A stretch of 64,000 bases of DNA from Roseburia sp. CAG:10041_57 (lineage in GTDB: Bacteria > Bacillota > Clostridia > Lachnospirales > Lachnospiraceae): the NCBI GenBank assembly GCA_001916965.1, contig MNTL01000005.1, positions 1,063 to 65,062 on the forward strand. The letters run 5' to 3'. Position 1 is the first letter of the stretch, and every line of letters begins with the position of its first letter. Shown here piece after piece: positions 1-7,091 of this stretch. Both the position numbers and the translations under genes were made by a program. Under the pieces are notes generated by a model. It ran no database searches and had not been told where the DNA came from. It saw nothing but the letters and a program-made list of their open reading frames with translations.

Positions 1-2
1 GA

Positions 3-86
3 AACCTAATTCCAGTACCATGCCCCAGGTGCCATAAGAAAATAGCAATGCCGGTATTAAGAGACCATAAGACATTAGCTTGTTAA
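3..86 (+). CDS. C-terminal fragment of a small CxxC protein, cut by the window edge
   Basis: An open frame enters from the left edge in frame 3 and stops at 84-86. The last 27 residues include a CPRC motif followed by a basic stretch and a terminal cysteine, like half of a zinc ribbon. Short cysteine-rich proteins are common cargo of Tn916-like conjugative elements, and the integrase genes just downstream fit that setting. The fragment is too short to name a family, and chance reading-through of a frame at the edge cannot be excluded. Confidence 0.35.
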   Translation, partial: NLIPVPCPRCHKKIAMPVLRDHKTLAC

Positions 87-111
87 ACTGAGATTTAGGG
101 GTGATTAAGAA

Positions 112-246
112 ATGAGACAAGTAACTGCAAAAGATCTCATGAATGAGCAGGAACGCAGATTACAGCAGATGCGGAATCAGGAAAAGGATAATGCAGTAGA
201 TATGGGTGCCAAGAGTTTATTTTTGGAGAAACCGTATTATATATAG
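112..246 (+). CDS. Small hypothetical protein of the integrative element (44 aa)
   Basis: ATG at 112 follows a purine-rich AGGGGTG (97-103) and the frame runs to TAG at 244-246. The product begins MRQVTAKDLM and has a charged, Gln/Arg/Glu-rich middle likely to be helical, ending in aromatic residues. It lies between the edge fragment and the excisionase, all on the same strand, so it probably belongs to the recombination/regulatory end of the element. No family is recognised. It is real only if similar ORFs occur at the same place in related elements. Confidence 0.4.
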   Translation: MRQVTAKDLMNEQERRLQQMRNQEKDNAVDMGAKSLFLEKPYYI

Positions 247-330
247 TACAGCAAGAGGTAAAGAACGTGCTGCGGCAGCAGTGATAGAAACAATTATACC
301 GGGGAAATCATAGTCACGTATGGGTTATAT

Positions 331-558
331 ATGGATATTAATAGAAAAAATGAAGAGATTCATGGTGTGCCAATATGGCATAAGATAACATTAACAAAAG
401 AAGAGGCAGCAGCTTATAGTGGAATCGGGAAGAATACGTTAAATGAACTGATGCATAGACCGGGATGTACATTTGCCTTGCGTATAGGAAGAAGAGCGTT
501 GATCAAAAGAAAAGAATTTGAACAGTATATATCGGAAACAGACGAGATCAGAGATTGA
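331..558 (+). CDS. xis: Excisionase, Tn916 Xis-like
   Basis: This 75-aa basic protein has the PIW..ITLTKEEAAAYSGIG pattern of Tn916-family excisionases: a winged-helix DNA-binding fold in which the segment EEAAAYSGIGKNTL forms the recognition helix-turn-helix. Excisionases bend the element ends and steer the integrase toward excision. The gene sits 71 bp upstream of the integrase in the usual xis-int order. The exact start is uncertain, because no strong ribosome-binding site precedes 331 and an internal ATG near codon 7 would still leave the conserved domain intact. Function is inferred from family resemblance and position. Confidence 0.85.
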   Translation: MDINRKNEEIHGVPIWHKITLTKEEAAAYSGIGKNTLNELMHRPGCTFALRIGRRALIKRKEFEQYISETDEIRD

Positions 559-629
559 CGTGTAGAGCATCTGCGTGATAGTATATCATCAACATGCAGG
601 TGCTCTTATTTATTATAGGAGCAGGGAAA

Positions 630-1868
630 ATGGGAAAGGATTTAAAAGGAAAAGAACTGGGAGATGGATTATCTCAGAAAAAGGATGGAAGATATTGTGC
701 ACGATTTACGGACAGATTTGGGAGAAGACCAGAATATAAATCGAAAAGTCTTTCAGAATGTAGAAAATGGTTAAAAGAACAAAAGGCAATGGATACCCTC
801 GAACAGAATGTTGTAGATGATGGAATTACATTAGACCAGTATTTTTTAACATGGCTGGACATACACAAGTATGGAATCATTAAAGACAATACCAAAGCTG
901 GTTATATAGTTCATTATAAAAAACACATTTCCCCGATTTTTGGGAAAAAGAAGGTATCAGAAATAAAAAAAATCCAAATCAAAGCATTATATAATAATGA
1001 GCATAGGCAGGGGCTTGCGTATGAGACCCGTAACAGAACAAGAAAGATGTTACAAGATATGCTGGAGCGTGCACTTGAAGATGGATTGGTCAGGGCTAAC
1101 GAAGCTAAAGGGTTAAAGGTAATCAGAGACGAAGAAAAAGAACCAAGAGTACTGACAAGTGATGAACAACGGGACATAATGAGAGCAGTGTCTGGTACAT
1201 TCTATTGGAATTTACTTGAGACGATACTTGGATCAGGACTAAGACCAGGAGAAGCCTACGCACTGGAAGAGAAAGACTGTGACTTTGATAAAAGGATTAT
1301 CAAAGTGACAAAGACCTTAATTTATCAGAAGTGGGAACATGCTGGGGACACACAGAAGACATTCCATATTGATGGACCAAAAACGTATACGTCAATAAGA
1401 GATGTTCCAATGTCTGATCTAACTTACCAGGCATTGCAACGTCAGATTATTCAGAAGAAGATTGTTGCAAAGAGACAACATGCTGGCAACATAGTTATTC
1501 CTGAAGGGATGGAAAACCTTTTGTTTACAACTAAGTTTAACACACCGATATGCACGCAGAATGTAATTGATGATCTGAAAAAGAAAATTGATGCATTAAA
1601 CATAATGAGAGACGACATGGAACAGATAGAACTGGTACATGTTCACACTTTCAGGCATACTTTTGCAACCAGATGTATAGAAGCAGGAATGCAGCCTAAA
1701 ACATTACAGAAAATCTTGGGGCATGCTACGTTACAAATGACAATGGATTTGTATGTACATGTTACAGATGATAGGAAACAGGAAGAAATAGGGCTGCTGG
1801 ATGAAGCTGTAAATAAGATCATGAAAGATGATAATGATAATATAATTCCCTTTGTCCATGTGTCATAG
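630..1868 (+). CDS. int: Tyrosine integrase, Tn916 Int family
   Basis: Site-specific recombinase that cuts and joins element and target DNA through a 3'-phosphotyrosine. The ATG at 630 is preferred over an upstream in-frame ATG (594) because AGGAG lies at 617-621 with 8-nt spacing, and the protein then starts MGKDLKGK, similar in length to Tn916 Int (about 405 aa). The 412-aa product has an N-terminal arm-binding domain (DGRYCARFTDRFG), a SAM-like core-binding domain (about 60-150) and a C-terminal catalytic domain. Catalytic residues are visible: Arg205 (GLRPGE), His339 and Arg342 (HTFRH), His365 (LGHAT) and Tyr375 (DLYVHV). The catalytic set is complete, so it is probably active. The other end of the element lies left of the window. 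Confidence 0.95.
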   Translation: MGKDLKGKELGDGLSQKKDGRYCARFTDRFGRRPEYKSKSLSECRKWLKEQKAMDTLEQNVVDDGITLDQYFLTWLDIHKYGIIKDNTKAGYIVHYKKHISPIFGKKKVSEIKKIQIKALYNNEHRQGLAYETRNRTRKMLQDMLERALEDGLVRANEAKGLKVIRDEEKEPRVLTSDEQRDIMRAVSGTFYWNLLETILGSGLRPGEAYALEEKDCDFDKRIIKVTKTLIYQKWEHAGDTQKTFHIDGPKTYTSIRDVPMSDLTYQALQRQIIQKKIVAKRQHAGNIVIPEGMENLLFTTKFNTPICTQNVIDDLKKKIDALNIMRDDMEQIELVHVHTFRHTFATRCIEAGMQPKTLQKILGHATLQMTMDLYVHVTDDRKQEEIGLLDEAVNKIMKDDNDNIIPFVHVS

Positions 1869-1869
1869 G

Positions 1870-1899
1870 TGGGGACAAGCTGGGGACAGGATGGGGACA
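1870..1899 (+). repeat. Three TGGGGACA direct repeats in 11-bp phase, probable integrase arm sites
   Basis: TGGGGACA occurs at 1870-1877, 1881-1888 and 1892-1899, exactly 11 bp apart, beginning two bases after the integrase stop codon. An 11-bp period puts each copy on about the same face of the helix. Tn916-type integrases bind short direct repeats near the element ends through their N-terminal domain, and this position fits such arm-type sites. The repeats are directly visible. Their role is inferred. Confidence 0.6.
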
Positions 1900-2069
1900 A
1901 TAGATACAAGAAAAGGCTTAAAATAAAGGTTTTTCTGCTTGAATTTAGCGTATCTAGGTGTACTTATTATGTTTACCAGACAACTCCTTACGAACTGTAG
2001 GAAATGGCTTGAAAATGAAAATAAATATAATTTCCCGAATAAATCTGCCATCTTGTCCATATACTATAA

Positions 2070-2113
2070 GCAGATGACAGCAGTGTATACGTGCACTGCA
2101 TTGTATCATCTGC
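2070..2113. repeat. Bipartite inverted repeat (hairpin) downstream of the integrase
   Basis: GCAGATGA (2070-2077) is complementary to TCATCTGC (2106-2113). Inside it GCAGTG (2080-2085) is complementary to CACTGC (2094-2099), leaving an 8-base loop and an asymmetric internal loop of 2 and 6 bases. A competing pairing of ATGACAGCAG (2074-2083) with CTGCTGTCAT (2110-2119) is also possible. No T-run follows, so it is not a normal terminator. It lies in the 278-bp gap between the integrase and a small coiled-coil gene, where the element/chromosome junction probably falls. Confidence 0.6.
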
Positions 2114-2146
2114 TGTCATAAATAGATAATGAGAAGGAGAGAGAAT

Positions 2147-2365
2147 ATGGCAAGAGGGGCTAGAAAATCTTTGCAGGAGAAGATTGCGCAGAAGGAAGAA
2201 CTGATAGAAGCACTGACAACCAGATTGAAGAAGGAAAAAGAAGAACTGAATGAACTGGTGCAGCAGCAGAAAATGGAAGAGCTGGACGAATTGCGTGCAG
2301 CCGTTGAAAAATCAGGAATGGAGATACAGGACATTATCCAGTATGCGCAGGCACAAATGAGCTGA
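2147..2365 (+). CDS. Small coiled-coil protein of unknown function (72 aa)
   Basis: AAGGAGAG at 2134-2141 places the start at the ATG at 2147 rather than at 2129, which lies upstream of that ribosome-binding site. The protein is highly charged. Residues about 6-45 form heptad-like Glu/Lys/Leu runs expected to make a coiled coil, and the tail (MEIQDIIQYAQAQMS) is a short amphipathic helix. Its size and layout recall small DUF4315-type or accessory mobilisation proteins found in integrative elements, but no diagnostic motif is seen. It may be the last gene of the element or the first chromosomal gene. Function unknown. Confidence 0.6.
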   Translation: MARGARKSLQEKIAQKEELIEALTTRLKKEKEELNELVQQQKMEELDELRAAVEKSGMEIQDIIQYAQAQMS

Positions 2366-2433
2366 TACAGTGCCTTAGCGCACGATATGAACACTAAATT
2401 GACAAAAATTACAATAAAAAAGGTCCAAATACA

Positions 2434-2462
2434 TTGCGTACATAGCCTAAAGTGGGTATAAT
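2434..2462 (+). promoter_or_regulatory. asnS promoter
   Basis: TTGCGT (2434-2439), a 17-base spacer and a perfect TATAAT (2457-2462) form a sigma-A type promoter about 40 bases before the asnS start codon. AGGAGG (2491-2496) is the ribosome-binding site. The leader is too short for a T-box riboswitch. Confidence 0.75.
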
Positions 2463-2502
2463 GGAAAGCATGTGATGGACTTTTTTTAGTAGGAGGTTTC
2501 TT

Positions 2503-3888
2503 ATGATAAACATTAAAGATTTATACCGCAATTACAAAGATTATGCGGATAAAGAGGTGACAATAGGAGGATGGTTAAGAAGCAAGAGAGATTCTAAGAC
2601 ATTTGGTTTCCTTGTAATTAATGATGGTACATTTTTTGAACCACTGCAAGTAGTATACAGTGATGCATTAGCTAATTTCGCTGATATTTCCAAGCTGAAT
2701 GTAGGTGCAGCAGTGATTGCTACAGGTGTGGTTACTTTAACACCGGATGCAAAGCAGCCATTTGAGATTCAGGCAACAGCAGTAGAAGTAGAGGGAGATT
2801 CCACACCGGACTATCCTTTACAGAAGAAGCGTCATAGCTTTGAATATCTGCGTACTATCTCTCATCTGAGACCTCGTACTAATACTTTCCAGGCTGTATT
2901 CAGAGTACGTTCCTTATGTGCTTATGCAATTCATAAATTCTTCCAGGAGAGAGATTTCGTGTATGTACATACACCCTTGATTACCGGAAGTGATTGTGAA
3001 GGTGCAGGCGAGATGTTCCAGGTAACAACTCTTGATATGAATAATCTGCCTCTGACACAGGATGGCAAGGTAGATTTCAGCAAGGACTTCTTTAATAAGC
3101 CCACCAATCTGACTGTAAGTGGTCAGCTTAATGGTGAGACTTATGCAATGGCATTTAAGAATATCTATACATTTGGACCTACTTTCCGTGCAGAGAATTC
3201 CAATACTACCAGACATGCAGCGGAGTTCTGGATGATAGAGCCTGAGATTGCATTTGCAGACTTAAAGGACGATATGATGTTGGCGGAGAGCATGCTGAAG
3301 TACGTGATCAACTATGTTCTGGAGAATGCACCGGAAGAGATGGAATTTTTCAACCAGTTTGTAGATAAGGGACTGATTGAGAGACTTCATCATGTAGCAA
3401 CATCTGAGTTTGGTCATATTACCTATACAGATGCAATCACAGAACTTGAGAAGCATAATGACGAGTTCGAATACAAGGTTTCATGGGGATGTGATCTGCA
3501 GACAGAGCATGAGAGATATCTGACAGAAAAAGTATTTGGACGCCCTGTATTTGTAACAGATTATCCAAAGGAGATCAAGGCATTCTATATGAAGCTGAAT
3601 GAGGATGGTAAGACCGTAGCTGCTATGGACTGTCTGGTACCTGGTATCGGAGAAATCATCGGCGGCAGCCAGAGAGAGGACAAGCTTGAGATTCTGGAGC
3701 AGAGAATGGCAGAATGTGGTCTGAATAAAGAGGACTATGATTTCTACCTTGATTTAAGAAGATACGGAAGTGCAAGACATGCCGGATTTGGTCTTGGATT
3801 TGAGAGATGTGTTATGTATCTGACAGGCATGGGCAATATCCGTGATGTCATTCCATTCCCAAGAACAGTAAACAATTGTGATTTATAA
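2503..3888 (+). CDS. asnS: Asparagine--tRNA ligase
   Basis: Charges tRNA-Asn with asparagine in the cytoplasm (ATP + Asn + tRNA-Asn). The 461-aa length is normal for bacterial AsnRS. Residues about 17-100 form the anticodon-binding OB fold (VTIGGWLRSKRDSKTFGFL). The class IIb catalytic core follows, with motif 2 (FRAENSNTTRHAAEFWMIEPE region near 230) and motif 3 (GFGLGFERCVMYLTG near 435). The Asn-type pattern and the absence of a GAD insertion domain separate it from AspRS. It is a single-gene unit with its own promoter and terminator. Confidence 0.97.
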   Translation: MINIKDLYRNYKDYADKEVTIGGWLRSKRDSKTFGFLVINDGTFFEPLQVVYSDALANFADISKLNVGAAVIATGVVTLTPDAKQPFEIQATAVEVEGDSTPDYPLQKKRHSFEYLRTISHLRPRTNTFQAVFRVRSLCAYAIHKFFQERDFVYVHTPLITGSDCEGAGEMFQVTTLDMNNLPLTQDGKVDFSKDFFNKPTNLTVSGQLNGETYAMAFKNIYTFGPTFRAENSNTTRHAAEFWMIEPEIAFADLKDDMMLAESMLKYVINYVLENAPEEMEFFNQFVDKGLIERLHHVATSEFGHITYTDAITELEKHNDEFEYKVSWGCDLQTEHERYLTEKVFGRPVFVTDYPKEIKAFYMKLNEDGKTVAAMDCLVPGIGEIIGGSQREDKLEILEQRMAECGLNKEDYDFYLDLRRYGSARHAGFGLGFERCVMYLTGMGNIRDVIPFPRTVNNCDL

Positions 3889-3906
3889 TTGAAATTGTAA
3901 TAACAA

Positions 3907-3946
3907 AGGCTCATTGTGAAAATGATGTTTTCCAATGAGTCTTTTT
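3907..3946 (+). terminator. Rho-independent terminator after asnS
   Basis: AGGCTCATTG (3907-3916) pairs with CAATGAGTCT (3933-3942), with one G-T pair, and a T-run follows. It lies 18 bases after the asnS stop. Confidence 0.85.
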
Positions 3947-3970
3947 ATGTGGAATTATGTAAAAGTACGA

Positions 3971-3999
3971 TTGACATATTTTAAGGGGAACGGTAATAT
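3971..3999 (+). promoter_or_regulatory. Promoter of the 5'-nucleotidase gene
   Basis: TTGACA (3971-3976), a 17-base spacer and TAATAT (3994-3999) form a near-consensus sigma-A promoter, giving a leader of about 75 bases before the ATG at 4080. Confidence 0.75.
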
Positions 4000-4079
4000 G
4001 TAGATATGTGGTTGGAAATTGGAACTTATTGTCAAATAATCCGTTTTTCACCTACAAAAATACACAAGGAGGCAGTTTT

Positions 4080-5723
4080 ATGAACAAATTTTTAAAACGT
4101 CTTGCTGTTGGTGTTTTATCCTTAGCCATGGTAGCTGGTTTAACAGCATATGTACCGGCAACTACAGTTAAGGCAGCAGAAGACCTGTCAGGTAAGCTTG
4201 TAGTAATCCATACAAATGATATGCATGGACGTTATGCAGCTGATTCTAAAGAAGGATCATTAGGAATGTCCACTGTAACAGCATTGAAGGGTTATTACCA
4301 GAAACAGGGAGCAAATGTATTGCTTCTTGATGCAGGTGACTTTTCACAGGGTACTAATCTTGTGAACTATTACAAAGGATTAGATGCAATCTACTTCATG
4401 AATGCAGCAGGCTATGATGCAGCCAGCCTTGGAAATCATGAATTTGATTTCGGACTTGATGCATTAAAGGCTATGTCTGATGCAGCGCAGTTCCCTATTC
4501 TGGATGCAAATATCCTGAATAAGGAAACAGGTGAACCATATTTACAGGATCATACAGTATTCACTTTCAAAAATATGAAAGTTGGTGTGTTTGGCCTTGA
4601 TACACCTGAAACACAGACTAAGGCTAACCCTAAGAATGTAAAAGATATCGACATTCTTGCAGGTGCAGAGCTCTATGCATGTGCACAGGCACAGGTTGAT
4701 GCATTAAAGGAAGCAGGTTGTGACTATATTATCTGTGTTGGACACCTTGGTGTAGATGAAGAAAGCATAGGCAATCGTTCCGTAGATGTAGTATCTAACG
4801 TAAATGGTATTGATCTGTTCGTTGATGGACACAGCCATACAAAGATTGATACAGGATTAGATGTAAACGCAACCAAGATTGTAAGCACAGGTAACTATCT
4901 GAATGCAGTAGGTGTAGTTGTATATGATGGTAAGACTACAACTGCCAAGCTGGTAGATGATTCCAAGCAGATGTACAATATTGGCGGTTGCCCATCCATG
5001 GATGAATATGTAGCAACATTTGCTGATATTGTAAACGAAGCTTACGCAGGTAAGTTTGCTACTACATTATATACACTGGATGGCAGCAGAGCTCCCGGTG
5101 TACGTACACAGGAGACTAACCTGGGTGATTTCGCTGCTGATGCATATAAGTATACAGCAGAGACTTACGTAGCAGATAATAATCTTGACTACACGATTGA
5201 TGGTGCTATTCAGAATGGTGGCGGTGTCAGAGCAACTGTAGAAGCTGGCGATATCTCTATGGATAAGCTCTATACAGTATTCCCATTTGGCAACACAATC
5301 TCTATTGTAACAGTAACAGGTGAACAGCTCCTTGAAGCATTGGAGGCATCCTGCTCAGCTTGCCCGGAAGCACTTGGTGCATTCCCACAGGTATCAGGAA
5401 TTGTATTTACGATTGACACATCTGTTCCTTATGCAAAGGGTGAGCAGTATCCTGATTCTACTTACTATGCACCTGCTAATCCAGGCAGCCGTGTAACAAT
5501 TGAGTCTGTAGGTGGTAAGGACTTCGATCCTAAGGCTACATATCACATTGCAGTAAACAACTTCATGGCAGACGGTGGTGATACATACTACAGCTTCTCA
5601 GAAGTTGAGAGCGTTGATACAGGTGTTGTAGATGCAGAAGGCCTGATTTCTTATGCTAATTCTTTAGGCGGCGTAATCGGTGAAGAATATGCTGCAGCAA
5701 AGGGCAATATTACAATTAAATAA
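4080..5723 (+). CDS. Secreted 5'-nucleotidase / 2',3'-cyclic phosphodiesterase family (UshA-like)
   Basis: Extracellular metallophosphoesterase that removes phosphate from nucleotides or related substrates. The ATG at 4080 is chosen because ACAAGGAGGC lies just upstream and the protein then opens with a classic signal peptide: basic MNKFLKR, a hydrophobic core and a VKA-AE cleavage site near residue 33. The catalytic domain shows the binuclear-metal motifs HTNDMHGR, DAGDFSQG, GNHEFDFG and GHSH. The C-terminal 5'-nucleotidase domain (about 330-530) contains NGGGVRA and FPFGNT. No LPxTG anchor or C-terminal membrane segment is seen, so it is probably released or loosely held. Length 547 aa is typical. 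Substrate is inferred from family only. It stands alone between a promoter and a terminator. Confidence 0.92.
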   Translation: MNKFLKRLAVGVLSLAMVAGLTAYVPATTVKAAEDLSGKLVVIHTNDMHGRYAADSKEGSLGMSTVTALKGYYQKQGANVLLLDAGDFSQGTNLVNYYKGLDAIYFMNAAGYDAASLGNHEFDFGLDALKAMSDAAQFPILDANILNKETGEPYLQDHTVFTFKNMKVGVFGLDTPETQTKANPKNVKDIDILAGAELYACAQAQVDALKEAGCDYIICVGHLGVDEESIGNRSVDVVSNVNGIDLFVDGHSHTKIDTGLDVNATKIVSTGNYLNAVGVVVYDGKTTTAKLVDDSKQMYNIGGCPSMDEYVATFADIVNEAYAGKFATTLYTLDGSRAPGVRTQETNLGDFAADAYKYTAETYVADNNLDYTIDGAIQNGGGVRATVEAGDISMDKLYTVFPFGNTISIVTVTGEQLLEALEASCSACPEALGAFPQVSGIVFTIDTSVPYAKGEQYPDSTYYAPANPGSRVTIESVGGKDFDPKATYHIAVNNFMADGGDTYYSFSEVESVDTGVVDAEGLISYANSLGGVIGEEYAAAKGNITIK

Positions 5724-5743
5724 TGAATTGATTTTATGGTAAG

Positions 5744-5784
5744 AGAAGCTTCTGGCGGATTATGTATCTGTCAGAAGCTTTTTT
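5744..5784 (+). terminator. Terminator after the 5'-nucleotidase gene
   Basis: AAGCTTCTG (5746-5754) pairs with CAGAAGCTT (5772-5780), extended by wobble pairs, and is followed by TTTTTT. It ends the nucleotidase transcript. Confidence 0.85.
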
Positions 5785-5935
5785 GTATGGTTAAGGCAGG
5801 TTATAGAATTTTTAGAAATATATATTTATTTTATAATGTGTACATTGTTTTGACACATTTATCGTTTATTATTATAAACATAGACAAGGAAATAAGAGGA
5901 AAAAGAAAACACGATACAAAAATATACAAATATTT

Positions 5936-5964
5936 TTGAAAAAAGTCGATTCTATTGTTAATAT
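5936..5964 (+). promoter_or_regulatory. Promoter of the CBS-domain gene
   Basis: TTGAAA (5936-5941), a 17-base spacer and TAATAT (5959-5964). A second candidate lies upstream: TTGACA at 5850-5855 with TATAAA at 5873-5878. The 259-bp gap before the gene is very A+T rich and holds only these signals. Confidence 0.6.
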
Positions 5965-6043
5965 GTTATACAATGAAAAAGTAATGGAGAATATGGTATA
6001 TAACTACTATAAGGACAACACAAGGTGATTAGGAGGATGTGCA

Positions 6044-6487
6044 ATGAATGTTATGGCAATGCTGAAGCCAAAATGCAGCACTACATATTTACACGATACA
6101 GACAGTTTAAGAGATGGACTTCATATTATGCATGAAAGCGGTTATAGCGCAGTTCCCGTAGTAGATGCGGAAGGCAGATATGTAGGAACCGTAAAAGAGG
6201 GAGATTTCCTGTGGAATATGATGGACAATGGAATTGCAACATTGGATTCCAGACAGGTAAAAGACATATTAAAAACAGATTGGAATCTGGCTGTAACCGA
6301 TGAAGAAGGAATGAGTACTTTAATAGAGAGAGCATTGTCACAGAATTTTGTACCTATGGTCGATGACAGAAACTGTTATATAGGAATCATTACCAGAAGA
6401 GATATTATACAGAATATTTTAAATAAGAGAATCGATAGCCGGTATATTGTATTACCGAAGGAAGCTGGAAGTTTTCAAACAAAATAG
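6044..6487 (+). CDS. CBS-domain pair protein
   Basis: A 147-aa cytoplasmic protein made almost entirely of two CBS motifs: residues about 5-60 (HESGYSAVPVVDAEGRYVGTVKEGDFLW) and about 72-135 (LSQNFVPMVDDRNCYIGIITRRDIIQ). Paired CBS motifs form a Bateman module that binds adenine nucleotides and usually senses energy charge for a partner protein. No effector domain is attached and no partner gene adjoins it, so its target is unknown. AGGAGG lies 7 bases before the ATG. The gene is monocistronic, with its own promoter and a strong terminator. Confidence 0.88.
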   Translation: MNVMAMLKPKCSTTYLHDTDSLRDGLHIMHESGYSAVPVVDAEGRYVGTVKEGDFLWNMMDNGIATLDSRQVKDILKTDWNLAVTDEEGMSTLIERALSQNFVPMVDDRNCYIGIITRRDIIQNILNKRIDSRYIVLPKEAGSFQTK

Positions 6488-6550
6488 GCAATAACCAATA
6501 TTTGGATCAGTCATTATATGACTAAATAAATTTTTCATAACTACTCCTCA

Positions 6551-6580
6551 GAAAAAGTCTGCTATTTGGCAGACTTTTTC
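6551..6580 (+). terminator. Terminator after the CBS-domain gene
   Basis: GAAAAAGTCTGC (6551-6562) pairs perfectly with GCAGACTTTTTC (6569-6580). The A-run and T-run make it potentially active in both directions. Confidence 0.85.
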
Positions 6581-6601
6581 ATATTATTAGGGAAATAACC
6601 C

Positions 6602-6631
6602 TTGCAAAAACTATTAATTATATGCTATAGT
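6602..6631 (+). promoter_or_regulatory. Extended -10 promoter of the orphan 114-aa gene
   Basis: TTGCAA (6602-6607) and TG-C-TATAGT (6623-6631) with an 18-base spacer form a promoter with an extended -10 element. GGAGG at 6675-6679 is the ribosome-binding site. Confidence 0.6.
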
Positions 6632-6685
6632 TTTAATTGTAATAAAATTGCAACATATTATGTAAAGTAGGATTGGAGGCATTAA

Positions 6686-7030
6686 ATGAAAGGAGTTACG
6701 GTGGAAGAGAGTACCATTGATCGATTAATGACATTGGGAACGATTACGTATGAGGCAACTGGTTGGGGAACTGGTGAAATCGTTGTAAAGTGCAGATCTA
6801 ATACGAAATGTGAAGAAGAGTCCTTGAATAAGGCAGTGATTACATTTACAGTAGAAGAGAGCAACATTGATCGTGATAAGGTCGGAGAATGTGTTGTAAA
6901 AGAATTGGGAAAAAGATTAGCAGCTAAAGAAGTTCGCGTTTTGTCTGTAGAAGATAAGAAATACAATATTGCAAAGCGTAAATTCAAGGCTTGGAAAAAC
7001 TCTTACAAAAATGAGCATAAATCAAATTAA
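6686..7030 (+). CDS. Hypothetical protein with an internal VEES-IDR repeat (114 aa)
   Basis: Not recognised. The ATG at 6686 has GGAGG 6 bases upstream. The product has a beta-rich first two thirds and a basic, lysine-rich C-terminus. The motif TVEES(T/N)IDR appears twice, at residues about 5-13 and 55-63, and the DNA behind it is a 27-bp near repeat spaced exactly 150 bp. No signal peptide, membrane segment or metal motif is seen, so it is probably cytoplasmic. Its own promoter and a shared bidirectional terminator make it a single-gene unit. The basic tail could contact nucleic acid, but that is only a guess. Confidence 0.75.
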   Translation: MKGVTVEESTIDRLMTLGTITYEATGWGTGEIVVKCRSNTKCEEESLNKAVITFTVEESNIDRDKVGECVVKELGKRLAAKEVRVLSVEDKKYNIAKRKFKAWKNSYKNEHKSN

Positions 7031-7050
7031 TAAAAGATGGGAATATAAAT

Positions 7051-7090
7051 AAAACTCATTCTTCATAAATTATGAAGAATGAGTTTTTTG
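7051..7090. terminator. Bidirectional terminator between convergent genes
   Basis: AAAACTCATTCTTCATAA (7051-7068) pairs with the complementary arm ending in GAATGAGTTTT (to 7086). An A-run on one side and a T-run on the other serve the orphan gene on plus and the dehydratase-activase gene on minus. Confidence 0.9.
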
Positions 7091-7091
7091 T

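Noticed and set aside
1939..2121. 60-codon frame between the integrase and the coiled-coil gene
   Set aside because: No ribosome-binding site, and it runs through the bipartite hairpin; coding character is weak.
2395..2502. Possible T-box leader before asnS (also considered before glyS and alaS)
   Set aside because: Leaders are too short and no T-box bulge sequence or antiterminator/terminator pair was found; ordinary promoters or read-through explain them.
5736..5939. 67-codon open frame after the 5'-nucleotidase gene
   Set aside because: It starts inside the terminator stem and runs through promoter-like A+T-rich DNA; no ribosome-binding site and no protein-like composition.
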